Positions 43,946 to 55,930 of a stretch of DNA of 64,000 bases are shown here, piece by piece. How positions within the stretch are numbered: the stretch's first letter is position 1; every line of letters begins with the position of its first letter. The position numbers and the translations under genes were made by a program. The stretch is from the NCBI GenBank assembly GCA_016271365.2, contig CM057459.1, forward strand, positions 818,273,001-818,337,000. The letters run 5' to 3'. The notes beneath the pieces were generated by a model. It saw only the letters and a list, made by a program, of their open reading frames with translations. It ran no database searches and was not told the DNA's origin. Origin of the DNA: Neoceratodus forsteri. Its lineage: Eukaryota; Chordata; Ceratodontiformes; Ceratodontidae.

Positions 43946-44189
43946 ATGTTTGTGCTGCATCTGTACTAGACTAGTGCTGTATCTGCACATGACCAAGGGC
44001 TGTGTTAGTCAGGCAACTTACTGTGTGTTGGGATCAGCAATGCAGGAACACATATATGTCTTGACCAGGGAGTAATAAGGCCTGCATACCTTTGCACCTT
44101 TGCTTTGTGCTCTGTGCTCTTCTGTGGGTGTGCTATGTTCAATGCTGCTCTTTCTCTCCATTTCCAATAGTGACAATGGATGCAAGTCA
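43946..44189. other. Spacer between Crypton-like element and CR1
   Basis: Non-coding or Harbinger-internal sequence. I could not find the continuation of the Harbinger transposase here. Confidence 0.4.
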
Positions 44190-45147
44190 TAGGACAGAAG
44201 GCAGAATTTCACTGTTCGCTGATGACACAAAGCTCTGTAATAGAGTAGACACACCAGAGGGTGTAGACAGAATGAGAAGGGACCTGCAGAAACTTGAAGA
44301 ATGGTCAGGGGTTTGGCAGTTGAGAGTCAATGCAAAGAAGTGCAAGATAATGCATATGGGGCACAAAAACCCTGGCACAATATACTGTATATCAATTGAG
44401 GGGTGAGGATATAGCATGCACCAAGCAGGAAAGGGATCTTGGGGTTATCATCTCTGATGACCTCAAGGTAGGGAAACAGTGTGACAAGGCAGCAGGTAAA
44501 GCAAATAGGATGCTGGGATGCATAGGCAGGGGCATCACCAGCAGGAAAAGGGAGGTCATAATTCCACTATACAAGACACTAGTGAGGCCCCACCTAGAGT
44601 ACAGTGTACAGTTCTGGAGACCTTACCTATGTAAGGACATAGACAGGGTAGAGAAGGTTCAGAGGAGGGCAACAAAGATGGTACATGGATTGCATCACAA
44701 GTCCTATGAGGACAGGTTGAAGGAACTGAATATGTACTCCCTGGAGGAGAGGAGGGAGAGGGGATATGATAGAGACATACAAGTATCTTACAGGGAGGAA
44801 CAGGGTGCAGGAATACACTATTTTTAAGCAAAAAAGATGTTCTAGGACTAGAGGTCATGGGATGAAGCTGAAGGGAGGATGATTCAGAGGAAATGTGAGG
44901 AAGAATTTCTTCACAGAACGGGTGGTGGACAAGTGGAACACCCTGCCAGAGGAAGTGGTGGGCACTGAAACAATCACGGGATTTAAGAATGCATAGGATA
45001 GACATAAAGGAATTTCTGGAGGTCAGGGGTAAGGGGCAACAGACTTCTAGGAAAACATAAACTGAACTAAGATGCTTAAATGGGCAGACTGGGTGGGCCA
45101 TAGGCCCTTATCTGCTGACACTGTCTATGTATCTATGTATCTATGTG
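44190..45147 (+). mobile_element. CR1 LINE, sense, RT C-terminus to 3' end, relatively well preserved
   Basis: 5'-truncated just upstream of the catalytic box: GRISLFADDTKLCNRVDTPE (44190-44260), QLRVNAKKCKIMHMGHKNPG, then a 143-codon frame with QERDLGVIISDDLKVGKQCD, GCIGRGITSRKREVIIPLYK, RPHLEYSVQFWRPYLCKDID and LEERRERGYDRD. The 3' UTR includes TGGGCAGACTGGGTGGGCC and ends in a short (TCTATGTA)n array at 45123-45147. It is inserted into the Harbinger transposase gene: transposase homology ends exactly beyond the array. One of the least decayed CR1 copies here. Confidence 0.92.
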
Positions 45148-45977
45148 AGAAGCCATGGACACAGGAAATATGCACAGTTTCCTGTGTAGGAAAAGGGCAT
45201 GGATTAGTTACATCATCTACAATATGGGGGGAGGTCTTTGGGGTATAATCCCTGATGAGGTGCACTCTAGGGATGTCCCCACCTTCAAACCTCTGACTCA
45301 GGATGCAGTTGTGCCAGTTGAAGACATTGTGAAAATTGTTAAGGAACCATGCCATGACACTGATGATGTGCTCTGTTGCATCACACACCATCTGGTAGTT
45401 GATGGAATGGTACCCCATTCCCATATATAAAAGCCTCCACTCCATCACAGGTTGGTGCCCAGATGGCAACATGGTTGCAGTCAATGGTCCCATGTACCAC
45501 TGGTAAGTGCATAGCTCAACAGAATTTCTGCATGGCTGCTGTTAGCTCTGCTGATGTGCCAGGGAATACAATGAACTCTCCAGCATGGGCCAGCAGGACA
45601 TCTAGGAACTGGTCCAACAGGCATGAGTTGGCAGATTGTGAGATACAAATGGTGTCCCTCACCAGTATTGGGAAGGTTTCAGTGACAAAAGGAGCACAAT
45701 GCTGCTGTCACCTCGAGCTCCATGGACATTGCATGGCTGCACTGTATGTCTGCCTGGAGCTGGTCATGCAGCAGCTCAAAGAGCTGCATGATCATAGGCC
45801 CACAGAGTTTGTGACAGTCTGAGATTTGTTCACCACTGAGGACTTTGCGTGTGCCTTGTAGATGGTACTGTTTGTTTGTAGCACAGTGCCTCTAAGTCTT
45901 TCACTGGGGCCCAGGGGAGCATTGGCACTCTCCTCATCCTGCATGACCAGTTGTATCAGATACACAATGTGAGCCAT
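45148..45977 (-). pseudogene. PIF/Harbinger transposase (HARBI1-type DDE nuclease), truncated
   Basis: The minus strand opens at about 45977 (MAHIVYLIQLVMQDEESANA) and after frame breaks gives LLDQFLDVLLAHAGEFIVFP, then the first catalytic block GTIDCNHVAIWAPTCDG (45415-45490; D of DCNH), YHSINYQMVCDATEHIISVM (about 45340-45405), a second block FHNVFNWHN where the usual catalytic Asp of HD is Asn, and DIPRVHLI followed by NPCPFPTQE (45185-45215). The remainder, including the last catalytic Glu region, is missing because a CR1 copy abuts at 45147. The enzyme would cut and paste its element at short TWA-type targets. Dead copy. Confidence 0.75.
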
Positions 45978-46325
45978 TTTGTTGTCAGCTGGGTGTGTGT
46001 GTTTGTGTTGTCTACTATGCCTCTCCCTCCCTCTGAAGTTCTACCCAGGTTTAGACATTTTTTCTTTATAATCGGTATTTGCTCTGCACTATCCTGCTGT
46101 GCTGTTCCATTAAAGTAGTGCTATATATTTGAATATTGCACTGCACATGATATGCATGTCACCTCCCCCCATTTGCATGCTGCGTATATTAACTTTACAC
46201 TCAACAGCTAGCGCTAGTGATAAGCACAGTGCTATTACCTGAATATAGGAACCAGGCACTAACTGGGCACAGTGTAAGTGCTAATGATTAGCACAAGGTG
46301 CAAACCTTCTAAAAGTGTGGCCCAT
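45978..46325. other. Probable 5' flank and terminus of the Harbinger element
   Basis: Read on the minus strand, 46323 downward begins GGGCCACACTTTTAGAAGG, then GTGCTAATCATTAGCAC, a start typical of Harbinger-type termini. The partner terminus was not found with confidence. Confidence 0.35.
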
Positions 46326-47679
46326 GGTCTATTGTAATTTAAATCTGAACTTTGATTTTTATTTTAAATTAAACAACATAATTTATGTGCACTGTGTGAG
46401 ACGAAACTATCATAATTTGTCTGAATGATAAACAGGAGTTGAATTTTTTGAGGCAATGTTAGGAGAAATTTGAGTGACTTCATCACCATTTCATTAGAAA
46501 TTATTTAGAGATAGGTCATTATCAATGTCCTTCCACATGAAAAGCTAGATGCCACAGGCATACAGTATATCAATTCAAGGTCATACAATTTATTATACAT
46601 CAGTATGATGGCTTAAACACCACTGATTCATTGCCCTGATATAATTCATAGCATATGGTCTTTGAATCAAGGCCTTAGACAGGCAGGCTCAGCTTTGCAC
46701 CTTTTCTTCAGCTGATGACATTTGAGGTTAAAGCAGTTGTTACATCGCCTTGGCTGCATTATCATCTATATTCCGACATGCAGGTGATGGAATTTTTATC
46801 ACTAGTAAATAAATCTGAAGCACTAAAGTAATGAACTGAGTGCTAGTCTTTTACTGCTGAAGGGTAGACATAGGTTCAAAATTTGGCTCAGACCCATAAG
46901 TAAAATGAGCTTAGTGGTTTCAGATTAATATGTTGTAGGGAAAACTCACACCCAACACTTTCGTACAGAACAAGTCTGGGCTCAGCACAATTAGCAATCA
47001 TTGCCAACAACGATGAATATGAAAATGAGCATTAAAATTGAATTACCCCCTACATCTGCTAAGCTGTCTATCCCCCTCTAAATGAATATAAACAAGAAGC
47101 ACTTACAAGTGAATCTGAGAGATGCTTACATTATACCTGGCCAGTGCATAAACACTGTTCAGCTTGAGGAAACAGTATTTAGAGTACATACCCCTTGCAA
47201 GCAGTGTGTAGTAAATTAAAGTAGTTGTAGTAGTAGTAAATTGCATGTATTCAAGGAGTTAACACTGAGCCATAGTGGATTTATGTTAGAAGTTTTGTGT
47301 GTATATATGGCTAGTGTGAAACATTTATATGACACTACACTAGGGGTAGCAATAGCCCTCTGATACTATGACTGCAGTATTGAGTGACAAGCTCATAGCT
47401 ATGCAAAAACGATAGATGCTAGAGCAAGCTCAGTATTGTAGTCATTTCACAAATATTTTAATAGCAAACCACCAATAACAAGACCTTGCACCTCGCCAAT
47501 TATCAAACTTCCTATTACTTCTGTAATTACATTGAAGACAGTTACACTTGTTTCAGAGAAAAGCTGCAAAACAGAAGATCACATGGTGGTCTAGCTCTCA
47601 GGCACCAAACTCTTGTGCCACTTACTCATCAATTTATTGTGCAAGCAAATTCAAAGTATGGGGGGAAGGAAAAGGGGAA
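46326..47679. other. No gene recognised
   Basis: AT-rich unique-looking sequence without coding motif. Confidence 0.5.
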
Positions 47680-47860
47680 ATTGTTTAACCAGGAAAGGCA
47701 CACTGAGCTGAAGCTTGTTTCCAGGTGTGACCTGGGAGCACAAGAAAGTTAAGTCACTTGCTCAGGGTCACACAGTGTGTAAGTGGGGGCTGTGGGATAT
47801 GAACCCAATGTCTCTAGGTTTGCAGCTCAGAGCCCTAAACCACTGTGCTATACTACAACC
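47680..47860 (+). mobile_element. CORE-SINE (MIR-like), copy 2
   Basis: Contains TGACCTGGGAGCACAAGAAA, GTTAAGTCACTTGCTCAGGG, TCACACAGTGTGTAAGTGG and ATGAACCCAATGTCTC, ending in an AAACCACTGTGCTATAC block. Homologous to 14610-14795 and better preserved. Confidence 0.8.
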
Positions 47861-48289
47861 AACAGATTGACAAGCATCACAAAAAGAGCTGTAAAGTACA
47901 TTTCTGATCATGAAAAAGTTTCTGAATTACTCCAGTTACACCATTGTTTTAAATAGGGGTCGAACTAAAATAGCTCAAGGTACTATACCTAAAGGCATGC
48001 TGCAGTAAGAGGGAGTTTTTCATGATCAGGATCATTTGTGGGAAAGACACCTCAACCAAGATTGCCTGCTCCCTGTCATAGTGGCATACTGCATATACTG
48101 TACCCCCAACTATTAACTGTACTTTTAATTTTTGGATAGGAAAGCACACTGAGTGGTGCGCATCTTATTTTCTGGTGTGTCCTGGGGAAAGGGAGTAGAA
48201 TACAACAGTGCAAAATTCTGATAACACAACAAGTACACATAATGATAGATTATACATTCAACTTATGTCTTTCTGCTAATTGGGTCAGT

Positions 48290-49680
48290 GTGAAAATAGC
48301 GCGGTGCGATTAGCGCATACAATAAAGGCGCGTTAAAAATGCCGCAGCATTTTATGAGTGCACTTACAATTAAGCGCCAGGATACAGTACCGTGGAGAGT
48401 CCATGCCACAGCCACACACATTAGCGGGAGGTGGGTGCGACAGAAAATGGAACAAATGGCAAATGGTGAAGTTTAATTTGTACTTGCCATGAAGTTGTAA
48501 TGGGAACAAGGCAGTTCAGTTTGATCAGGGTGTAGTTGTCATTGTTCGGGAACTTCCAGCTGCACCTGAAGTTTGCTTAACTTTGTAAATTGTGTTACTT
48601 CACTGACTGTTGTACTTGCCCACTTATGTCACGAGTTTGTTTTTTTTAATTTATTTGTGTTGGGAGGCAGGGCGACTGGAGATGTTGCAGACATTGGTGT
48701 AACGGCACACGGCAACACTAACAATACAATTTAAAATTTCCATGGATCAGGAAGCCCTTTAAAATGACAGGACTGCTGGAATCAAGGCTCCGAGGGGGTC
48801 GGTCTACAACTTCTGTTTGCTGGGATGGTTGCTTAAGTGGGACAATTTGCAATCTACCATGCCATTCTGCTTAAGTGGCTTCTACTGTAGTGCAATTAAG
48901 TTTATGCAGATAAACATGGCAGCCATTAAAATCCACGCTTAGATTCTTCATTAATGGGTGATGTGGTTGTTACCAGATAAATCCATAAGGAGGAAAATGT
49001 GGGAAAAGATAATTTCATGATGCACCCCTTACATCACAATAATGTGGTCCTCATATCATCACATTCTTTAATATAGCTACCATTAGGTGTAAAATGGCTG
49101 CTCTCAGTTGTTAAGAGATCAGAATGCTGCAGTCATGAAACAACACAAGCCATCAGGTTATTGTTGCCATTAGCATGATTTGCGTTGCTTCAAGGAAGTA
49201 TACATATAGTGAACCAGAAACTAATTGCTTATATAGCTGTTAAACAAGGCAGACTAAAATGAAGATGCAGTGGAATGCAACTGTATTTGCTCATATTAGG
49301 TCAAAGTCAGGAATTCACATTTCTGAGAAGGTTTTTTTTTCTGCACAGTAGAATATTGCATTGCAAACTTATTCTAGTTTAATAGATCACAGAAAGCTAC
49401 ATCTTGCAGAACATGAGCCTTGTACGTTAATTAGAATACCAGAATGAGGACAGTTGTAGATTATTTTTTTTTTATTTATTTGTGTAATGGCACACGGCAA
49501 CACTAACAATACAATTTAAAATTTAAACAGCACTAGGATGTAAACTGCACGACCATGTATATTACTCTGCGCTATTTGAGCAGCATGACCATTTATGCGG
49601 CAGGCTTATATGTACCGCGCTATTAAGGTAGCACTCTTTTTTACAGTGCTATTTTATCCGTGCTAATGTCACCAGATACC
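48290..49680. mobile_element. Possible old DNA element with internal direct repeats
   Basis: Both ends are rich in GCGC words (left AATAGCGCGGTGCGATTAGC; right, inverted, AATAGCGCGGTACATATAAG). Two copies of a 41-bp block GGCACACGGCAACACTAACA + ATACAATTTAAAATTT lie at about 48698 and 49489. No coding capacity seen. Inverted ends match over only about 12 bp, so this is tentative. Confidence 0.3.
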
Positions 49681-50305
49681 CTGCTAATTAGGGGTAAACT
49701 CAAAACAACAAAAGACAATGAAAACTACAGTATGGGTGGAGCACACTTTAATGTATAATTTGCGTTTCAAACCAATACAAGTGTTTGTATGGAAATGCAT
49801 ACAAAACTGTTAAACTTGCAATGTTGTTTGGGTGTTGGATTTCTCCTGAAAATATCCATCCTGATTCAAATTCATGTACCACTGTGACCTTCAGGATTTT
49901 TTTTAAGCAGTTTTCTTCATCCTCTACACATGTAATTGTGTTTCTCCACCTTTCCTCTCTTTGCTTATATACAGTGATACCTCCTGATCTTGTTTGATTA
50001 TTCTCTGACATTTCCCATATTTAACAGTTTGAATGTATACCATGGAATGAATGAATTCAAAATTGTGCAATAACCAGCAATGCTAAAATTAAACTGCAGG
50101 CATTTCAGTTATAATTTCTGTAGTGGTGCTCACAGCTCATTCATGTTGTGGCCAGCTGTCTTCACAGGCACGGCAGGGATTCTGCCCAGCAACAAGGAAC
50201 TATTTTGTGTTGGGGAGAATATTTTGTTAAAATAGCATACAAAATTAAAAAAAAAAAGCTTTTCAATCACTTTTCTGTATAACTGTCGTGTTTCCTAATT
50301 GTATA

Positions 50306-50455
50306 GTCAGAATAATCCACAATTGGGTGTGGTTTGCATTGGGATTTACCCACACCTGGCTAAGTTGGTCACTTGGCCAGCGGCCTTGAGACCAATCCAT
50401 GCTAGGCATGGGTAAATCCCAGCCCAACCCACACCCTATCATGGAATATTCCTTA
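50306..50455. mobile_element. Hairpin MITE, about 150 bp
   Basis: The left arm AGAATAATCCACAATTGGGT, GTGGTTTGCATTGGGATTTACCC, is the near-inverse of the right arm GGGTAAATCCCAGCCCAACC, CACACCCTATCATGGAATATTCC. The loop is about 55 bp. No coding capacity. Confidence 0.75.
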
Positions 50456-52229
50456 ATTCTTTTTCTTGGTGATCAGATCGACAGGAGGAGGATTTGTCAT
50501 GGTCAGCAAAGGAACCCTAGTAATGAAAACTATGAACAGTACTTCATTTTTTAAATTTGTTTATGTGTGTTAGAATATGACAATCAGGGAAACAAGTAAG
50601 GATAAGACATGACGGAGTGTAGGTTGTTGTTAATAGCACCCCCTCAGGTATATAGTAATACATGAGGCATTTCTTTTGAATGCCTTTGGTATCTGGGAAG
50701 GGAACTAGGTTAAAACAGCACCGAGTGAAAGAGACAAAATGTGACTTTGGCTGGCGATTGTACTGGATTTTTTGTAAAAAGTTCTGAAGTTCAATACAGA
50801 ATTTATTTTTTGGAGGATTTTCCCTAGTGAGTTATGTTGATAACATTATAAAATTCCTCCCAGTGAAGTTTTATTCATTATTTTATGTTGAGTAAATCAG
50901 AGGACAAAGAGTACGGCTTCTACACATAACCTCAGACTCCACATAAATTAACTATTACCACTCCAAGTGATATGAATTTTCAAATGGTTTCAAAAGAATT
51001 CTTTAGGGAACATCATCCCAAAAGGAATTCTGTACTGAACATCAAAACATTTTACAGAAACTCCAGTAGAATCGCCATCCAAAGTTCCATTTTTACTCTT
51101 TAAACAGTCACGGTTTTGACCAGACACCCCTGGGGAGTGCTCTAATCAGGAAAATAACCAAACCACTGAGTGTCCTATTACACTTATAAAATGTGTCTCA
51201 TGTAGTGCTGTATTTCAATGAAATGTAGAAATGTGCTGTCAACAATGCAACATTTTTAGATTATAGGGTTTTTTTGTGGACTTCCGGATCAAGTAGTTCT
51301 CATTTTGTATGGATTTGGTAACATTAACAGTGTTGAGTCTGTGGTGTGCTACTATGCAATTGGACTCCACTTGATAACTTCATGATAGCAGCAGTCCCAT
51401 TGTGTCACCCTCCCATGTAATCTGCTGTCCTGTTTTCCATCATAGCTCTTTTGCTTTAAATGATGCATTCCTGTGCCATTGCTAATTTTTTGAAGCCTTG
51501 TGATTGCATCTGGAGAGCAATATGTCCATCAAAAGTTGCCATAGCAGTAAGAGTGAATGACATTTCCCAGTTGTAGTGCTTTCTTAAAGTGGGGCACTTA
51601 TGTCACAGTCTATGATCTTCTTTCAAAATAAAACAAAAATACATTTCCAATTCTTGATTTTATGTACTGTAGGCATGTTTGGTTATAGTGTTGCCAGACA
51701 ACATTGCAGGCAGGCTCTGAGAAATGAGCAGGGCAGTAACAGAGATCTAGTCTGAACACTAAAATCGGCATCCTGAAGATTACAGGCCTGCAAAACCAAA
51801 ATGAGAAAAAAGTCAAAGCAGGTTAGTTATAATTGCAGAATAATTCTTATAATTTTTATGTGATGTTTAGGTATGGGTCTGAAATGGGTATTTGTTAAAA
51901 AAGGGTTGGAAATTATATTTCATTGGTTAGGGTAAGTAATGAGTATTGCAGGTGCTTACATTAGCAACATGGCTGTTTTAAATTTTTCTAAAAAAAAAAT
52001 CCTGGAAGGCATGGCTTTCAGGGTGTGCTGCATCCTGGGTGGTGGAAGGTGTACCAGTTGGCAGAATATGCACTCATAAAGATATGGCCAAAGGTATCTC
52101 TCAGGTACTAAGGGAGAAGGACATTTCCTATTCAGTTTATAAGCTGTATTAGTGCGTGCTTAAGAGGCTAGTTTTACTAAGTTAAGTTTCTTTGATTTTT
52201 AGACCCATTTTTTAAACCATATGGAAATA
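50456..52229. other. No gene recognised
   Basis: AT-rich, no coding motif. 49681-50305 before the MITE is likewise empty. Confidence 0.5.
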
Positions 52230-52750
52230 AGAACAAAAACATAGATACATAGAAACGTAGATGATGACGACAGAAATACACTAACAGTCCATCCAGTCTA
52301 CCCATATTACCCTATCATACTCCAGGATCTATTGTCTCTGTGGGGTCTTCACTTTCACTATTCCTTTTGTTATTCATGGTTCTACCCCCACACTTCCTGC
52401 TGAGAAGATAATATCTCCCTGACTCTACCTCAGCTGTGTTTGAAGTCATTTAGGGTTTTGGAACCCACATCCTCTGTTGGCTGACCATTCCATGGCTCAA
52501 TAACTCTTTCTGTAAAAAATACTTCTTTACATCCTTTTTAAACCTTCTGTTTTTTAACCTCCACTCATGAGCCATTGTCCTAGCTTTTTTGTTCTGGTAT
52601 ATTGCTCCTCACAGTCCACCTTGTTAATTCTTTTCAGGAACTTGAAGGTCTATATTCTGTTCAAAAAGTTGCCTTTTTCCTTATCTTCCTCTGCACAATC
52701 TCCCCCTTCTGAACCTTACTATACCACATCTTGCTTTTTGTTTTCTCCCT
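52230..52750 (-). mobile_element. CR1-superfamily LINE 3' end, divergent, antisense
   Basis: Begins with ATAGATACATAGAAACGTAG and CAGTCCATCCAGTCTACCCA, the CR1-type 3' terminal pattern, followed by C-terminal-like blocks (GGCTCAATAACTCTTTCTGT, AAAAAATACTTCTTTACATC on plus strand, mirroring ...VRKYFFTERV...). It differs from the other CR1 copies in most positions, indicating an older or separate subfamily. Confidence 0.7.
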
Positions 52751-52756
52751 GATATA

Positions 52757-52905
52757 GAGGAAAAATATATTATCCTCTTTACTCACTTCCCTTGCTATTC
52801 TTTCCTCTGCCTTAGCCCTTGTGACTTTCCTTCCTGCTTACCCCTTTACTGACTTCCCTTGCTATCCTTTATTTCCACCTTAGCCTTCCTGACTGACCTG
52901 CCTGC
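52757..52905. repeat. Two-unit tandem repeat, about 75 bp
   Basis: TTTACTCACTTCCCTTGCTA ... CCTTCCTGCTTA is repeated as TTTACTGACTTCCCTTGCTA ... CCTGCCTGCTTT. Confidence 0.6.
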
Positions 52906-53929
52906 TTTCTGTCATTCTAGGAGGTGCAAAACTGGGGTTCAATGAAACAGAGGGACCAAAAGAATCTACATGGAATGAATGAGAGCTAGATGGTGAGGGA
53001 GGTGAGATAAATATGGTAGATATGGGAGAAAAGGAGCATGTGGATAAATTAAGTAGAGAGGGAGGAGTGGTTGAGTGGTACAGCCAAGAGCATAATGAAG
53101 TGAGTAGGGTGATAGGTGAGGGTTATGAGTAGGGGCTGGTGGGGGCAGTGGGATCATGAAGCAGAGCTTTAAGAAGGAAGTGGGAAAAGAAAGAGCAGAG
53201 TGAGGGAAGGGGTTGACCAAAGTAGGGTAGCCTATCAAAGAGGGTGCCTGCCCTGCTGAGGTCCTGGGGAAGAGAAGAGTGAAGGATTGGTGTCTGTGCT
53301 AAGTAGGTAGTATAAACAGAGAGGGGAGCAGGAAAGAAGGGATTAGAAATAGCAGATCAGGGATCCAAACCAGAATTTGACAAGCTTTTGTCAATGACTA
53401 ATGTTTGCTTACTTTTATGTGTTATGTATTTGTTGGGTATTGATAGCAGAGGCAAAAATTGAGAAATTAATAACAAGAGTTATAAAAATGAAATTGTCTA
53501 CATTAACATAGTTATTTTCAAATGAATTTCCGTTTTCCTGATTGTGAAATTCTGTTCTCATTTGTGAATGTCCCTTTAGAAATGATATAAACAGAAAAGT
53601 GATGATATTTTAATTCCCATTTGTCACATCAACCCTTTCTTCTAATGTAATACAGTACACGGTCCCACCAGGCCATGATATGCATGTCAACCCTTTGCGA
53701 GAAGGCTTCCCAGCCCATCACAAGGTGTCACTTGTGCAACACAATGCTGCTCAGTACCTTCCCGGTCTTGGAAAGGTGGCACACAACCATACTAGACTTC
53801 ATCCTTGTGGTACCCAGATGGCTCCATGAGATTTTCTGAATTCATGTGGCCAGCACGGAAACACAACCCACTACCCTCTGGGACAACAGCTGGCCCTGTA
53901 CACAACATTCCTTAGTTACATTTATTTGA
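52906..53929. other. No gene recognised
   Basis: Purine-rich part (52950-53370), then AT-rich. The antisense 90-codon ORF at 52966-53238 is pyrimidine-bias driven (Pro/Leu/His-rich) and not taken as a gene. Confidence 0.45.
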
Positions 53930-55085
53930 CATTTCAACCACATGTTTTCAACACAGTCTTTTTATGGCCCTCCTGACTTTTGAACATGACAGGTGTCATT
54001 TATAAAATCCTGCCTCAAATGTCATTTTGTTGAACAAGTGCAAGAACATGTTTTAGCCAGGATTTTAAAAACAACAACTGTCCTGTTCAGGAGGTGGTAT
54101 GAAAAAATGGCTATGCTGAACATTTTGGGTCAAAATATTGAAAATTGCTAGCTATGAGATAAATTTCAATATATCTTCATATCTTTTGTGTTTTTTAAGA
54201 TACTGACCCCAAATTTTCAACATGGTATTTTTATGCCCCTGTTTTATGAATCTGCTAGGTAAAAGTATTCAAATTTTAGCTGAGAGGTGATTTTGTGGAA
54301 TGACTATGAAATAACATTTCAGGCAAGATTTGGAAAACGTCACTTGTCATGTTCATAAGGTGGTGTGAAAAAATGATTGTGTTGAAAATTTGAGGTCAAA
54401 ATATTGAAAATGACTAATGTTACAAGTGAATATTGAAAAGTTTGGTTCACAACAAAAGATAATAAAGAGTCAGTAGGGCAGAACATATGTGGAGAGGCTG
54501 GAGGCCCTGAAAATGTACTCCATGGAGGGGAGGAGGGAGAGGGGGGACATGATTAAGACCTTCAAGTATTTGAACGATATAAACAGGGTGGACAAGCAGA
54601 GTCTCTTCTGGCTCAGTAGGAACAAAACCACAAGGGAGTGTTGTCTTATGTTAGAGGGAGGAGGTTTAGGAGGAAGACCAATAGGAATTTTGTCACTAAG
54701 AGAGTGGTGGCAGGTGGAATGGACTCTCTGAAGAAGTAATGCTGCATGAAAGAGTGGCTTGCTTCAAAAGAGATTGGATAGGGTAAAGGGGAAAGTCAGG
54801 GTCAAAAAGGCGATAGCCAGACAGGAGACGGTATTGGTTGGGAAGAGAGCAGTGTCCTTAGCTGGCATTGGGGACTCTGCAGTATGAGCAGACTAAATAC
54901 GCTAAAAGGCTTTATTCTGCAAGAATCTTCATATGTTTATATGTTCATAATTTTAATGCACCTTCATAACTTTTTTTTTAAAGATTTTGACTCCACATTT
55001 TCAGCATAGTCTTTTTATCACCCCACTTCATGAACCTGGTAGGTGAATTTTTTCACATTCTGCCCAAAAGATGATTTAGCGGATA
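53930..55085. repeat. Tandem array of about 270-bp units with internal inverted repeats
   Basis: Direct blocks TTTTCAACAYRGTMTTTTTATG occur at about 53945, 54217 and 54997 (TTTTCAGCATAGTCTTTTTA). Inverse blocks GAAAAAATGRYTRTGYTGAA occur at about 54098 and 54368. Spacing is about 270 bp until a CR1 fragment (54475-54945) interrupts the array. Each unit can therefore fold back on itself. Confidence 0.65.
54475..54945 (+). mobile_element. CR1 LINE 3' fragment inserted in the 270-bp array
   Basis: Encodes MERLEALKMYSMEGRRERGD and MIKTFKYLNDINRVDKQSLF, then the degraded 3' region. It ends in TTCATATGTTTATATGTTC at about 54945, after which array sequence resumes. Confidence 0.82.
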
Positions 55086-55449
55086 ATTGTATGACCCCCT
55101 CACCAGCCAATCAACACACAGAACTTGAACAGACATCTAAAAATTCATCACCCATTTCATGCCTCCTTGTTTTAAATGTGAGGGGGGGTGGCCCTCCAGG
55201 ATCCTCACTACCTCTGATGTGTCCAGCCCTGCCATGGGCATTTCATTTGCATGAACTATAGTCCAGTCACAAGTGAAAAGCCTTGATCACCATAGAAATG
55301 TCCCCTGTCAAGTGTTTGCCCTGCTTATGTTCTGGGAATGACTACTTTTATCGTCTTTGATGTTTAGCATTTATTATGATATATCAGCTTGTTCACTAAA
55401 TGTCTCTTTATCCTTGCTTGTTTGTAACTATTGCATGATTTCCACATTA

Positions 55450-55930
55450 TGTACAGAAAGAAATGTGCATTTAAGAGGGATGTGCACTTTTCCAGACCTA
55501 CATGTTTTTAATAGGAAAGACTGAGCCTATGACCCAGTTTTATTTCTGAACTTAGAAAAGAATAAAACAAGCATAATATCAAAAACAAAATACATACTGT
55601 GACTAAAAATTATTTTTGGTAGTGTATTTATTTTTTTCCTTTAATTCACTGTATTAAAAAGGCATTATAGGCAGAATGCTTATCAAAATATTGCTTCTAC
55701 ACCAGCTGAAAACAGGTGGTGCACTTCATAAGTGCTAATTACATTTTAATAGATGCATCAATGAACTGAGAAAATGTGCACCTAATAGGAATGTGCACAT
55801 AACCAGTGTACACGTAACACAAACATTTAACATGCAGATATAGGAAAACAACTGGGAAATAGAAAAAGTGTGCATTTATCCAGATTGTGTGCTTATCTGA
55901 TGTGCATTTAAGTATGCTCCACTGTATATC
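55450..55930. mobile_element. Possible mariner/pogo-type relic
   Basis: The right end GATGTGCATTTAAGTATGCTCCACTGTA and internal repeats of ATGTGCAYTTA / GGGATGTGCACTTTTCC and GGAATGTGCACATAACC resemble sub-terminal repeats of pogo-type elements. The left end is not clear. No coding part. Confidence 0.3.

Noticed and set aside
53930..54480. Coding exon candidates
   Set aside because: The recurring blocks contain frequent stops and occur in both orientations; they are repeats.
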